Notes: generated by a model not told the origin, from the sequence alone. Positions 37,537 through 46,787 are shown, counted from the stretch's first letter. The stretch: 64,000 bases of DNA from AP-15 sp963732095 (GCA_963732095.1 CAVSZA010000078.1:1-64000), one strand, 5' to 3'. Made by a program: numbers and translations.

Positions 37537-40340
37537 GCGTCCCCCTCACTGGCTTGCTGATCATCCGGTGGGTCATCGGGCTCTTCGGCACCGCCGTTCT
37601 CGTCGGATTCCCCGGGAGATTCCTCGGGAAGCCGCGCCACCGAGACAACCCGCTCGCCCTCGCCGACCTTGAAGATCACCACCCCCTGGCTGCGCCGGCG
37701 GGCGATGCGGATGTCGTGCACCGGGCAGCGGATAACCATCCCGCCGTCGGTTACCAGCATGATCTGGTCGTTGTGCCCGACCGGGAAGACCGCGACGATC
37801 GCATCGCTGCGGCGGGTCAGGTCCATATTGTCGATCCCCTGTCCGCCGCGCCCGGTGATCCGGTAGTCATAGGCCGAGGTTCTGACGCCGTAGCCTTTCT
37901 CCGTCACACTCAGCACGAACTCCTCGCGCTGCGCGAGATCGGCATACATCTCCTCGGAGATCGCGCTCTCATCACCGCCGTTTTCGCCATTTGGATCGTC
38001 GGATTCGAGCGGCGCTTCCGCGGCCACCTCGCTCTCCTCCCCCATCTGCCGGCGGCGCCGCGCCGCGAGGCTCAAATACGCATTGCGGATATCTGGAGCG
38101 ATCTCTTCGTGACGCAGGATGGACATCGAGATCACGTGATCTTCGCCTAGCAGCCGGATGCCGCGCACCCCGACTGAGCTTCGTCCGGTGAAGACCCGTA
38201 CATCGCCCACTGGAAAGCGGATTGATTTGCCGTTGCTGGTGGCGAGCAGCACGTCGTTGGCATCGGTGCAGGTCGCGACGGCGATCAGCCGGTCGTCGGC
38301 GTCCTCGCCCTCGAATTTCATCGCAATCTTGCCGTTGGCCATGACATTGCCGAAGTCAGAGAGCGCATTCCGTCTGACATAACCGTTGGCGGTCGCGAAC
38401 ATGACCGTGAAATCGCTCCAGCTCTCCTCGTCTTCGGGCAACGGCATGATTGTCGAGATCGTCTCGCCCGGCGCTAGGTTCGGCAGCAGATTGACCATCG
38501 GCCGACCACGCGACTGGGGAGTGCCGAGCGGCAGCCGATAGACCTTGAGCTTGTAAACTCGGCCCGAGGATGTGAAGAACAGCACCGGCGCGAGGGTGGA
38601 GGCGACAAAGACCTCGCTGAGGAAATCCTCCTCGCGGATCGCCATGCCGGCGCGGCCGCGGCCGCCGCGACGCTGCGCCCGATAGGTCGACAGCGGCACC
38701 CGCTTGATGTAGCCGGCATGGCTCACGGTCACCACCATCGCCTCGCGCTGGATCAGCGCCTCGATGTCGGCCTCGAACTCGACATCCTCGATTGCGGTGC
38801 GCCGCGGCGTCGCGAACCGCTCCTTGATATCGAGCAGCTCGCCGCGCAATACCTCGAAAAGCCGCACGCGCGAGCGCAGGATCTCGAGATACCCGGCGAT
38901 CTCGGTGATCAGCCCGCGCAGTTCCTCGGCAATCTTTTCCCGCTCCAGCCCGGTCAGGCGCTGCAAGCGCAAATCGAGGATCGCCCGCGCCTGCTCTTCC
39001 GACAGCCGGTAGGTGCCGTCTGCGGCGACCTCGCGCCCGGGTTCACCGACCAGCGCGACCAGCGGGGCGACATCGGCAGCCGGCCAGGCGCGGCCCACGA
39101 GACCGGCCCGGGCAGTTGCCGGATCGGGCGCGTTGCGGATCAGCGCAATGACCTCGTCGAGATTGGCGACGGCGACCGAGAGCCCCAGCAAGACGTGTGC
39201 GCGGTCCCGCGCCTTGCCGAGCAGGTGGCTCGTTCGCCGAGTGATCACCTCCTCGCGGAAGGCGATGAACGCAGCAATGATCTCGCGCAGGGTCAGGAGC
39301 TCGGGCCGGCCGCCGTTCAGCGCCAGCATATTGACGCCAAAACTCGTCTGCAGCGCCGTGTGGCGGTAGAGCTGGTTGAGGACGATGTCGGGCTCGGCGT
39401 CGCGCTTCAATTCGACGACGACGCGCAGGCCCTCGCGGTCGCTCTCGTCGCGCAGATCGGAGATGCCGTCGATCAGCTTCTCGCGAACGGTCTCGGCAAT
39501 GCGCTCGACCAGCTTCGCCTTGTTGACCTGGTAGGGCAGCTCGGTGAAGACGATCGCCTCGCGATCCTTGCGTATCTCCTCGACATGAGTTTTCGCGCGG
39601 ATGACGACGGCGCCGCGCCCGGTGCGGTAGGCGGCGTGCGTGCCGGCCCGCCCCATGATGATCCCGCCGGTCGGGAAATCCGGCGCCGGGACGAATTGCA
39701 TCAGTTCGTCAATGGTGATCGCCGGATTGTCGAGATAGGCGCAGCAGGCGTCAATGACCTCGCCGAGGTTGTGTGGCGGGATGTTGGTCGCCATGCCGAC
39801 CGCAATGCCGCTGCCGCCATTGACCAGGATGTTCGGAAAGCCCGCCGGCAGGACCTTGGGCTCCCGCTCGGTGTCGTCGTAATTCGGCTGGAACTCGACG
39901 GTGTCCTTGTCGAGATCGTCGAGCAGGGTGTCGGCGACGCGGGCGAGCCGCGCTTCGGTGTACCGGTAGGCCGCCGGCGGGTCGCCGTCCATCGAGCCGA
40001 AATTGCCCTGGCCGTCGATCAGCGGCAGGCGCATCGCAAAGTCCTGCGCCATCCGCACCATCGCGTCGTAGATCGCCAGCTCGCCATGCGGGTGGTATTT
40101 GCCGATCACGTCGCCGACGATGCGCGCTGATTTGCGGTAACCGCGGTTCCACTCGTTGCCGTTGACCTTCATCGAATAAAGGATGCGGCGGTGGACCGGT
40201 TTGAGCCCGTCGCGAACGTCGGGCAAGGCGCGCGCCACGATCACGCTCATCGCGTAATCGAGGTAGGAGCGTTTCATCTCCTCTTCGATCGTAACGGGAG
40301 TGATGTCGGGGGCGGAAGGTGGTACGGAGCTAACGGCCAA
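37533..40340 (-). CDS. gyrA: DNA gyrase subunit A
   Basis: The breakage-reunion subunit of DNA gyrase. SYLDYAMSVIVARALPDVRD, DGLKPVHRRILYSM and GKYHPHGELAIYDAMVRMAQ (quinolone-resistance-determining region) are present, and the active-site Tyr lies in AAYRYTEARLA. The C-terminal beta-pinwheel contains the GyrA-box-like QRRGGRG. 935 residues with an acidic C-terminal tail and an acidic insert (GEESEVAAEAPLESDD). At the QRDR, HGELAIYD carries Glu where sensitive enterobacteria have Asp and Glu where they have Ser83-adjacent polar residues; I draw no resistance conclusion. Confidence 0.97.
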   Translation of the reverse strand: MAVSSVPPSAPDITPVTIEEEMKRSYLDYAMSVIVARALPDVRDGLKPVHRRILYSMKVNGNEWNRGYRKSARIVGDVIGKYHPHGELAIYDAMVRMAQDFAMRLPLIDGQGNFGSMDGDPPAAYRYTEARLARVADTLLDDLDKDTVEFQPNYDDTEREPKVLPAGFPNILVNGGSGIAVGMATNIPPHNLGEVIDACCAYLDNPAITIDELMQFVPAPDFPTGGIIMGRAGTHAAYRTGRGAVVIRAKTHVEEIRKDREAIVFTELPYQVNKAKLVERIAETVREKLIDGISDLRDESDREGLRVVVELKRDAEPDIVLNQLYRHTALQTSFGVNMLALNGGRPELLTLREIIAAFIAFREEVITRRTSHLLGKARDRAHVLLGLSVAVANLDEVIALIRNAPDPATARAGLVGRAWPAADVAPLVALVGEPGREVAADGTYRLSEEQARAILDLRLQRLTGLEREKIAEELRGLITEIAGYLEILRSRVRLFEVLRGELLDIKERFATPRRTAIEDVEFEADIEALIQREAMVVTVSHAGYIKRVPLSTYRAQRRGGRGRAGMAIREEDFLSEVFVASTLAPVLFFTSSGRVYKLKVYRLPLGTPQSRGRPMVNLLPNLAPGETISTIMPLPEDEESWSDFTVMFATANGYVRRNALSDFGNVMANGKIAMKFEGEDADDRLIAVATCTDANDVLLATSNGKSIRFPVGDVRVFTGRSSVGVRGIRLLGEDHVISMSILRHEEIAPDIRNAYLSLAARRRRQMGEESEVAAEAPLESDDPNGENGGDESAISEEMYADLAQREEFVLSVTEKGYGVRTSAYDYRITGRGGQGIDNMDLTRRSDAIVAVFPVGHNDQIMLVTDGGMVIRCPVHDIRIARRRSQGVVIFKVGEGERVVSVARLPEESPGESDENGGAEEPDDPPDDQQASEGDA

Positions 40341-40365
40341 GAGCGTTCTGTGCGGTGGCTAAGGA

Positions 40366-40402
40366 CGAAAACAGCGGCTGCGCCTCAGCGGCGCAACCGC
40401 TG
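40366..40402 (-). terminator. Hairpin with T-run between the GlsB-like gene and gyrA
   Basis: On the minus strand, CAGCGGTTGCGCC (40402-40390) pairs with GGCGCAGCCGCTG (40384-40372), one pair being G-U, with a 5-nt loop and TTTT directly after. This is an intrinsic-terminator layout for the leftward GlsB-type gene. It also lies just downstream of a TATAAA on the minus strand (40411-40406), so it could instead be the 5' stem-loop of the gyrA mRNA. Confidence 0.65.
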
Positions 40403-40477
40403 CCATTTATATAATCATCCGCGTGAAGCATTACCGTATTTCGCAGGTGCGAACAAACGGTTGATTGTGCGGAGATG

Positions 40478-40723
40478 TCAGGGCGGTGCGCCCACAATGG
40501 CCCGATAAATGGCCAAAATCAGCACGGCTCCGACGATTGCGCCAATAAAGCCCGCGCGGTGGCCCGGCCCGTACCAGCCGATCTGCTGGCCGAGCCAGCT
40601 CGCGAAGATCGCGCCGACAATCCCGAGGAGGGTCGTCACGATGAACCCGCCGGGTCCGGCGATGAAGAGTTTGGCGATCGCGCCGGCGAGAAACCCGATG
40701 ATGATGACCCACAGCCAATGCAT
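40478..40723 (-). CDS. GlsB/YeaQ/YmgE-family stress-response membrane protein
   Basis: 81 residues with three hydrophobic helices and the glycine-rich pattern of transglycosylase-associated proteins: WLWVIIIGFLAGAIAK-type start, GFIVTTLLGIVGAIFASWLG and FIGAIVGAVLILAIYR. These small inner-membrane proteins are often stress-induced; the molecular role is unknown. It sits 16 bp downstream of the aas-like gene in the same direction, followed by a terminator-like hairpin. Confidence 0.88.
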   Translation of the reverse strand: MHWLWVIIIGFLAGAIAKLFIAGPGGFIVTTLLGIVGAIFASWLGQQIGWYGPGHRAGFIGAIVGAVLILAIYRAIVGAPP

Positions 40724-40739
40724 TCCGCCCTCCCGATCT

Positions 40740-43700
40740 TCAGCCTCGAACGAGCGATACCGCGGTGGGCTCCGCCGGTGCGGTTTCGCGAATTGGAAGC
40801 GTCATCGCCGCCTCGGCGAGCCGCGTGACGGCGGCATAATCGGTTTTGCCGGTGCCGAGAAGAGGCATGTGATCTGTTTCGATGACCTCGCGCGGCACGG
40901 CGATCTCAGGCAGGCCCAGCTGACGGGCCGCTTCGAGAAGCCGCGTGCGGTCGAAGCCGTGCGCCTCGGTCACCAGGATCAGCTTCTCACCCCTCCGGGA
41001 ATCGGGCAGCGCGACGATGGCGTGCCGGATCTCCGGCACCGCCGTCTCGGCTATGCGCTCGGCAGCGGCCAGCGACACCATCTCGCCGCCGAGCTTGGCA
41101 AAGCGCTTGACCCGCCCGACAATCGCCACGAACCCGTCGCCGTCGACGGTGACGATGTCACCGGTGTCGTACCATCCGTCGGGCGGCTCGTCGATATCGC
41201 TCCCGCGCAAATAACCGGCCATCACATTGGGGCCGCGCACCATCAGGCGCCCGCCGTCGGCGATCCCGGGAACCGCCTCGAGGCGGTGCTCGACCAACGG
41301 CAGAAATCTCCCGACCGTGCCGGCGCGGTAATGCATCGGCGTATTGACCGCGATGACCGGCGAGCATTCGGTGACGCCGTATCCTTCGAGGATGCGCTTG
41401 CCAAACCGCTCGGACCATATTTCGCGGGTGTCTTCGCGCACCGGCTCCGCCCCGGCGAAGACATAGCGCAACGCATAGAAATCGTATGGGTTGGCGCGCC
41501 GCGCATAGCCGGCGAGAAAGGTGTCGGTGCCGAAGAGGATCGTCGCACCGGTCGCATAGGCGATCTCCGGCACGATGCGGTAGTGCAGCGGCGACGGGTA
41601 GAGAAACACCCGCACCCCGGACAGCAGCGGCAGGAGAAACCCGACGGTCAGTCCGAAGCTGTGAAACATCGGCAACGCGTTCAAAGCGAGATCGGCCGGG
41701 CTGAAATCGACCCGCGCGGCGATCTGGCGCCGGTTGGCGAGCAGATTGGCATGGCTGAGCACCACCCCTTTGGGGGCGCCTTCCGAACCGGAGGTGAACA
41801 GCACCGCGGCAGGATCACTTAGCGAGCTGCCGAGACGGCGATGCAAAGGAGCGGCAAAGCGCAGCGCGATTGCGCCATAGAGCTTGTCGATGACGCCGAG
41901 TTTTTCACGGACATCCTCGAGCCAGATGAGCTCAACCTCACCCGCCAAGCCTTCGGCGAGAGCAGCGAGCTTGGCGAGCTCGACAAAGCGGCGGGAGGTG
42001 ATGACCCGGCGCAGCCCGGCGGTCCGGCACGCCGAGAGCACTCCGTCGATGCCGGCGGTGTGATTGAGCATCGCCGGAACCCGCCCGGTCGCCTGCAGCG
42101 CAAGGAAGGCGAGCGCGGCGCCGACCGAATTCGGCAGCATCAAGCCGACAATATCGCCGCGCGCGGTGCCGCGGACGAGCCTGCGGCCGAGTATGAGGCT
42201 CGCGGCGATCGTCCGTTCGTAGGTGAGCGGCGCCGTCGCTGGGTCCTCGATGATCCGATGACCGCCGCCATGTGCGGCCCGCGCCTCGAGCACAGCGGCG
42301 AAAAGGCTCGGCGGATTGGGCCGCCTCGCCATCATCTCGGACATGATGTCGTAGAGGGCCGCGCCAGCGTGGTGGCGGCGTTCCCGCCCACGCAACCCGG
42401 CGGGGACCGCGAGCTTACGCGGCGGGAGAATCGTGATCGTCACCTTGGGGAACCAACGTCGACGCAGCCGCCCGGCGAGTCGCGAGAACGGGGTGAACTC
42501 GACCCCGTCGAGGCGCACCGGCAACACCATCGCCTCCGACTTGTCCGCGATCAGCGCCGGCCCGTCATAGACTTTCATCAAGGCGCCGCCGGTGACATTG
42601 AGGCGGCCTTCCGGAAAGATGACGCAGCGGCTCCCCTCCCTGATCGCCTTGATCAGCGACTTCGCTGCCATCGGCCGGGACGGCTCCATCGGAAACAGAT
42701 CGACCGCAGAGAGGAACGGCCGGACGCACCGGCGCTGCATCTGCGCCGGATCGATCGCGAAGACCGGCAATCCCGGGAAAAAGGCGCCGACCAGCGGCGC
42801 GTCGAGAAAGGACACGTGATTGGGGACGATGATCACCCGATCCCCCGCTGCCGCGATATTCTCGAGGCCCGACACCTCGACCCGGTAGGCGAGGCGAAAG
42901 ACCAGGCGTGCCAACATCCTCAGGACGTCTCGCGGCAAGAGCTTGCAGATCCACACCGTCACCAGGGCGTTGGCGACGCCGAGGATCATGAACAGCGCCG
43001 GCGTATCGAGCCCGGCCGCGATCAGCCCGGCTGTGACGGCCGCCGCCCCGGCCATAAACAGCGCATTGACGACATTGTTCGCGGCGATGATCCGCGCGCG
43101 GGACGCCTCCTCGCTGCGGTTCTGGATGATCGCGTAGAGCGGCACGACGAAGAAGCCGCCACTGACCGCGAGGCCCAGGAGATCGCCGAAGATGCGCAGG
43201 CCGCCGAGCTGCGACAGGAAGTCGACAATGCCGATCAACCCGGTCTGCGCGGGTGCCGCAGCTTGGCTAGCGAGCCCGAGGTCGAAAGAGAAGACCGTCA
43301 TCCCGAGCGCTGCCAGCGGGACATAGCGGGCGCTGACCTCGCCGTGCATCAGACGCCCGCACAGGGTCGAGCCGACGCCGACGCCGATCGAGAAGGCGGC
43401 GAGGAACAGGACGACGACATTGCTGTCCGCACCGAGCGTCATCTTGGCGAAGGACGGCAGCTGCGACAGCGACACCGCGCCGACCAGCCAGAACCAGGAC
43501 GCACCGAGAATCGACAACCGCACATCTCGGCGCTCCCACGCATGGCGCAAGATCCCTGCGGTTGCCGCTGCCAGGTTCCAGCTGAGCCGCAGGCCAGGCG
43601 CGGGGGCCGGCGCAGTCGGCACCCGCAGGCTTGCGGCAAAGCCGAAGGCGGCGCAGACGAGCAGCAGAAGGCAGCAGGCGGCGGGTCCCCAGGCGATTGC

Positions 43701-44198
43701 GACCGCCACACCACCGGCGATCGTGCCGGCGAGAATAGAAAGAAAGGTGCCGGCCTCCATCAAAGCGTTGCCGTTCACCAGCTCGGCGGTCGCGAGGTGT
43801 TGCGGCAGGAGCGCGTATTTGACCGGGCTCGAAAACGCCGCCTGCGTCCCGAGCACGAACAGCAGGACCAGCGAGAGCGCCAGATTGCCGGTCAGCAATG
43901 CGGCCGCGGCGCCGAACACGGCGACGAGCTCGGCGGCTTTGAGGATCTGCAACAGACGCGAGCGCTCGAACCGATCGGCCAGCTCCCCGGCGGTCGCCGA
44001 GAACAGAAAAAACGGCGCGATCAGCGCGCCGCCGGCGACGGCCGCCACCACGCCGGGGTCGGGACCGGCCGCAGCGCCGTAGGTGATCAGCATGATGAAA
44101 GCGCTCTTGAACAGATTGTCGTTGAACGCCCCGGTGGTCTGCGTCAGCAGCAGCGGCAGGAAGCGCCGCGCCCGCAGCAACTCGATCTGCTTGCTCAT
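40740..44198 (-). CDS. Trifunctional MFS transporter / PlsC acyltransferase / acyl-ACP synthetase (Aas-LplT-like)
   Basis: 1152 residues. The N-terminal part (about 1-400) is an MFS carrier like lysophospholipid flippase LplT (LLTQTTGAFNDNLFKSAFIM). The middle (about 430-610) is a PlsC acyltransferase with PNHVSFLDAPLVG (NHxxxxD) and FPEGRLNVTG. The C-terminal part (about 640-1140) is an AMP-forming acyl ligase with AAVLFTSGSEGAPKGVVLSH and YDTGDIVTVDGDGFV. Together they would flip lysophospholipid in and re-acylate it, as separate LplT and Aas do in enterobacteria. A FadR-like palindrome lies 26 bp upstream, which suggests fatty-acid control. Confidence 0.9.
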   Translation of the reverse strand: MSKQIELLRARRFLPLLLTQTTGAFNDNLFKSAFIMLITYGAAAGPDPGVVAAVAGGALIAPFFLFSATAGELADRFERSRLLQILKAAELVAVFGAAAALLTGNLALSLVLLFVLGTQAAFSSPVKYALLPQHLATAELVNGNALMEAGTFLSILAGTIAGGVAVAIAWGPAACCLLLLVCAAFGFAASLRVPTAPAPAPGLRLSWNLAAATAGILRHAWERRDVRLSILGASWFWLVGAVSLSQLPSFAKMTLGADSNVVVLFLAAFSIGVGVGSTLCGRLMHGEVSARYVPLAALGMTVFSFDLGLASQAAAPAQTGLIGIVDFLSQLGGLRIFGDLLGLAVSGGFFVVPLYAIIQNRSEEASRARIIAANNVVNALFMAGAAAVTAGLIAAGLDTPALFMILGVANALVTVWICKLLPRDVLRMLARLVFRLAYRVEVSGLENIAAAGDRVIIVPNHVSFLDAPLVGAFFPGLPVFAIDPAQMQRRCVRPFLSAVDLFPMEPSRPMAAKSLIKAIREGSRCVIFPEGRLNVTGGALMKVYDGPALIADKSEAMVLPVRLDGVEFTPFSRLAGRLRRRWFPKVTITILPPRKLAVPAGLRGRERRHHAGAALYDIMSEMMARRPNPPSLFAAVLEARAAHGGGHRIIEDPATAPLTYERTIAASLILGRRLVRGTARGDIVGLMLPNSVGAALAFLALQATGRVPAMLNHTAGIDGVLSACRTAGLRRVITSRRFVELAKLAALAEGLAGEVELIWLEDVREKLGVIDKLYGAIALRFAAPLHRRLGSSLSDPAAVLFTSGSEGAPKGVVLSHANLLANRRQIAARVDFSPADLALNALPMFHSFGLTVGFLLPLLSGVRVFLYPSPLHYRIVPEIAYATGATILFGTDTFLAGYARRANPYDFYALRYVFAGAEPVREDTREIWSERFGKRILEGYGVTECSPVIAVNTPMHYRAGTVGRFLPLVEHRLEAVPGIADGGRLMVRGPNVMAGYLRGSDIDEPPDGWYDTGDIVTVDGDGFVAIVGRVKRFAKLGGEMVSLAAAERIAETAVPEIRHAIVALPDSRRGEKLILVTEAHGFDRTRLLEAARQLGLPEIAVPREVIETDHMPLLGTGKTDYAAVTRLAEAAMTLPIRETAPAEPTAVSLVRG

Positions 44199-44223
44199 CT
44201 CAGTCTCGCTGGTTGGCGCTTAC

Positions 44224-44243
44224 ATGAATGAACATTCATTCAT
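44224..44243. promoter_or_regulatory. FadR-like (TetR-type) operator upstream of the aas-like gene
   Basis: A perfect palindrome: ATGAATGA, ACAT, TCATTCAT. It matches the form TGAATGA-N4-TCATTCA known for the TetR-family fatty-acid regulator FadR of Bacillus and relatives. It lies 26 bp upstream of the start of the aas-like gene, where it could block transcription. The regulator itself is not in the window. Confidence 0.6.
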
Positions 44244-44294
44244 ATATGTTCATGGTAAGGGCTGATGTCAACGCGCCTTTTGTAAATTAACGGT

Positions 44295-45410
44295 TTAGCC
44301 CCAGATCTCGCGGGCGGTTTCGACCACCAGGCGTAGCTTGGCGATCTGCTCGTCCCGAGTCAGAGCGTTGCCCTCGACGGTCGATGAGAAGCCGCATTGC
44401 GGGCTCAGGCAGAGCTGCTCGAGGGGCACGTATTTTGCCGCCTCGTCGATCCGGCGCTTCAGCAAGTCCTTGCTTTCGAGTGCCGCCCGCTTGCTGGTGA
44501 CGAGGCCCAGCACCACCCGCTTTTTACCCCTCGGCACAAAGCGCAGCGGTTCGAAACCACCCGAGCGGGCGTCGTCGTATTCGAGAAAGAAGCCGTCGAC
44601 CGCGAGCTCGCCGAACAGCGCCTCGGCGACATGGTCGTACCCGCCCTCGGCCACCCACGATGAGCGGAAATTGCCGCGGCACATATGTGTGCAAACCGTC
44701 ATGCCGGGCGGCTTGCCGGCGAGCGCCTGGTTGATCAGGCGGATGTTGATCAGGTGCTGGTGCTCGCCGTCGCCGCCGATGCTCTCGACATAGGCGCGCT
44801 GCGCCGGGTCGTTGAGATAGGCGAGGCTGGTGTCGTCGAGCTGCAGATAGGTGCAGCCGAGTGCCGCGAGCCCGGCGATCTCCTTCCTGTAGACCTCGGC
44901 GAGGTCGTGCCAGAACGCCTCCATATCGGGATAGGCGGCCTGATCGATCACCGCCCGGCCGCCGCGGTAATGGAGCATAGACGGCGACGGGATCGTCAGT
45001 TTCGCCACCGTTCCCGCCGCCGCCACCGATTTCAGATAGACGAGATCCTCCGCAAAAATCGTCTTGTCTAGGGTCAGCTTGCCGCTGATGCGAAAGGCTC
45101 CCAGCGCCGCCTCGACCGGGCCCGCTTCGTTTCGGAATTGGATGCGCAGGGACTGCTCGGTCTTGGCCACCCCGCCAATCTGATACAGAAAATCCATATG
45201 CCAGGAGCCGCGACGGAATTCGCCGTCGGTCACCCCTTCGAGGCCGATCTCCTGCTGCATCCGGACCGCATCGCGGATCGCCGCGTCCTCGACACGGCGC
45301 AACTCCTCGCCCGAGAGACGGCCGGCCTGATGCTCGGCTCTTGCCCGCAACAACTCCGGCGGGCGTAACAGACTGCCGACATGGTCGGCACGGAACGGCG
45401 GATGCGACAT
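44295..45410 (-). CDS. MetE-C-like cobalamin-independent methionine synthase family protein
   Basis: 371 residues, the short form of the family (like YxjG/YxjH and archaeal MetE). RADHVGSLLRPPELL is the N-terminus; GVTDGEFRRGSWHMDF, TYLQLDDTSLAYL, CTHMCRGNFRSSW (His/Cys zinc ligands) and LCLSPQCGFSSTVEGN (second zinc Cys) are conserved. It probably transfers a methyl group to a thiol; which donor and acceptor cannot be told. GGAG precedes the ATG at 45410. An extended -10 lies about 60 bp upstream. Confidence 0.88.
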   Translation of the reverse strand: MSHPPFRADHVGSLLRPPELLRARAEHQAGRLSGEELRRVEDAAIRDAVRMQQEIGLEGVTDGEFRRGSWHMDFLYQIGGVAKTEQSLRIQFRNEAGPVEAALGAFRISGKLTLDKTIFAEDLVYLKSVAAAGTVAKLTIPSPSMLHYRGGRAVIDQAAYPDMEAFWHDLAEVYRKEIAGLAALGCTYLQLDDTSLAYLNDPAQRAYVESIGGDGEHQHLINIRLINQALAGKPPGMTVCTHMCRGNFRSSWVAEGGYDHVAEALFGELAVDGFFLEYDDARSGGFEPLRFVPRGKKRVVLGLVTSKRAALESKDLLKRRIDEAAKYVPLEQLCLSPQCGFSSTVEGNALTRDEQIAKLRLVVETAREIWG

Positions 45411-45471
45411 CACTCGAGCCTCCGGAACAGCTTCCAGCGCATGGACCGCAATCTGCTGCTTTCATCCTGGG

Positions 45472-45480
45472 TTTATAGCA
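45472..45480 (-). promoter_or_regulatory. Extended -10 element for the MetE-like gene
   Basis: On the minus strand, TGCTATAAA gives a TGn-extended -10 with a near-consensus TATAAA. No good -35 is at 17 bp; a TTGACG lies 23 bp upstream. It would start a leader of about 55 nt. Confidence 0.35.
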
Positions 45481-45870
45481 CGCGCCGAGCCTGTCGCGGG
45501 CGTCAAGCGACCGATCTCGGTTCGCGCTGTTTTTACTGTTTTGCCGGCAAGCTTAGCAGCCAACGATGCCTCATCCTCCCGCAGAAATCCTGGGCTGGCG
45601 ATTGCTTTGCAGGTGAAACAACAGCCAGAGAGGTGGCTGTTCGTTTGCTGTTTCTGGCTGTTTTTATGCACCAAAAAGCTTCGACACCCGAGAGATCGGC
45701 ATTGGGGACGTTATCATAGCCGGCATAGTTTGTCAATTTCACAACTTCGGGATTCGGCATCAACCACGGTCGATCCCCGCTGCATTGGCCGCATTGCGTG
45801 TTTCCAGGCGCGCCGCCGGGCGGGCCTCATCATCAGCATGAGGGTATGTAGCTAACGGCATCGAGAAAAT

Positions 45871-45907
45871 GCCTCATCCTGAGGTGCCTCGCGAAGCGAG
45901 GCCTCGA
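45871..45907. repeat. Short intergenic palindrome
   Basis: GCCTCGCGAAGCGAGGC forms a perfect hairpin within a CATCCTGAGG-type block. Elements of this composition are common between genes in Alphaproteobacteria. Confidence 0.5.
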
Positions 45908-46002
45908 AGACGCACTACAATCTTCCAGTCGTACAGCACTCTGATTCTGCGACCGAGCTCCGTTGGGAAACCGGCAGCAGAGCTTCGCTGTAGGCTCAGG
46001 GC

Positions 46003-46105
46003 GTCATGGCCGGACTTGATCCGGCCATCTACGTCCCCGCAACCGGCGCAGGCGGTTCCAGCAACCGTGTGGATGCGCGGGTCACGCCCGCGTATGACGA
46101 CATTT
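46003..46105. repeat. Compound intergenic repeat element
   Basis: It begins GTCATGGCCGGACTTGATC and ends CGGGTCACGCCCGCGTATGAC, so the outer ends GTCATGGC and GTATGAC are inverted, with an inner GGCCGGACTTGATCCGGCC hairpin. This resembles a widespread alphaproteobacterial repeat. Confidence 0.55.
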
Positions 46106-46214
46106 TGTTGGTGCCAAGCAAGATTTGTGGTCTCAGCGGTTGCCGTGGACCCCGCTTTCGGCGGAGTGACGGGTAAGACTTTGATATTTATCTGCGCCGC
46201 GCTGAGCCAAACGC

Positions 46215-46697
46215 TCAGAACGGGATATCGTCGTCGAGGTCGTTGACCGGGGTGCGGCTGCGAGCCGGGGCGACCGAGGCGCGCGGCTCGTCGCCGAAGC
46301 CGCCCTCGTCGTAGCCGCCTTCGATCGGCGGGCCGCTGGCGCCGCCGGCGCTGTCGAGCATTGTCAGTTCGCCGCGGAAACGCTGCAGCACGATCTCGGT
46401 CGTGTAGCGCTCCTGCCCCGAATTATCGGTCCATTTGCGGGTCTGCAACGCGCCCTCGACATAAACCTTGCGACCCTTCTTCAGATACTTCTCGGCGAAC
46501 TCGGCAAGGCGCTCGTTGAAGATCACCACGCGGTGCCATTCGGTGCGCTCCTTGCGCTCGCCCGACATCTTGTCGCGCCAGGTCTCCGAGGTCGCGACCG
46601 CCAAATTGGCGATCCGCATGCCGTCCTGGGTCGAGCGGATCTCGGGGTCGCGGCCGAGATTGCCGACCAGGATTACCTTGTTGACGCTACCAGCCAT
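46215..46697 (-). CDS. ssb: Single-stranded DNA-binding protein
   Basis: 160 residues. The N-terminal OB fold has SVNKVILVGNLGRDPEIR and WHRVVIFNERLAEFAEKYLK. A Gly/Pro-rich linker leads to the acidic tip DLDDDIPF that recruits replication and repair partners. Full length. It is divergent from the HtrA-like protease gene, with uvrA beyond it; ssb and uvrA are often close in bacteria. Confidence 0.97.
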   Translation of the reverse strand: MAGSVNKVILVGNLGRDPEIRSTQDGMRIANLAVATSETWRDKMSGERKERTEWHRVVIFNERLAEFAEKYLKKGRKVYVEGALQTRKWTDNSGQERYTTEIVLQRFRGELTMLDSAGGASGPPIEGGYDEGGFGDEPRASVAPARSRTPVNDLDDDIPF

Positions 46698-46787
46698 CGG
46701 AGCACCGCCCTGTCGTGTTCATCGGACCCCCATCTTATCAAACCCCGAGAATGTTCCTACTTTATTCTTCCCATGGAAGCATATGAC

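Larger units (their letters stand above)
45481..46214. other. Repeat-rich non-coding region
   Basis: About 730 bp without a convincing gene. It holds a hairpin at 45620-45641 (AACAGCCA, 6-nt loop, TGGCTGTT), a minus-strand TTGACA with a 17-bp spacer and TAACGT (45736-45708), and two palindromic repeat stretches (45871-45907 and 46003-46105). Short open frames on the minus strand (45462-45763) have no ribosome-binding site and low-complexity translations, so I do not call them. Confidence 0.55.

Noticed and set aside
38718..40130. A 470-codon plus-strand frame opposite gyrA
   Set aside because: Antisense echo of a highly conserved gene; no start context or family features.
41841..44231. A 796-codon plus-strand frame opposite the aas-like gene
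   Set aside because: Composition is an antisense echo rich in Arg, Asp, Gln and Glu with no recognisable domain; the minus-strand three-domain protein explains the region.
45375..45465. Cys-rich upstream frame (MKAADCGPCAGSC) ahead of the MetE-like gene, possible leader peptide
   Set aside because: The frame has no stop before or near the MetE-like start and runs far into that gene in another frame, so it is not a typical attenuator peptide; no SAM riboswitch pattern was recognised either.
45462..45763. Two small minus-strand proteins in the 45-46 kb gap
   Set aside because: No ribosome-binding site, low-complexity translation, and overlap with hairpins and repeats.
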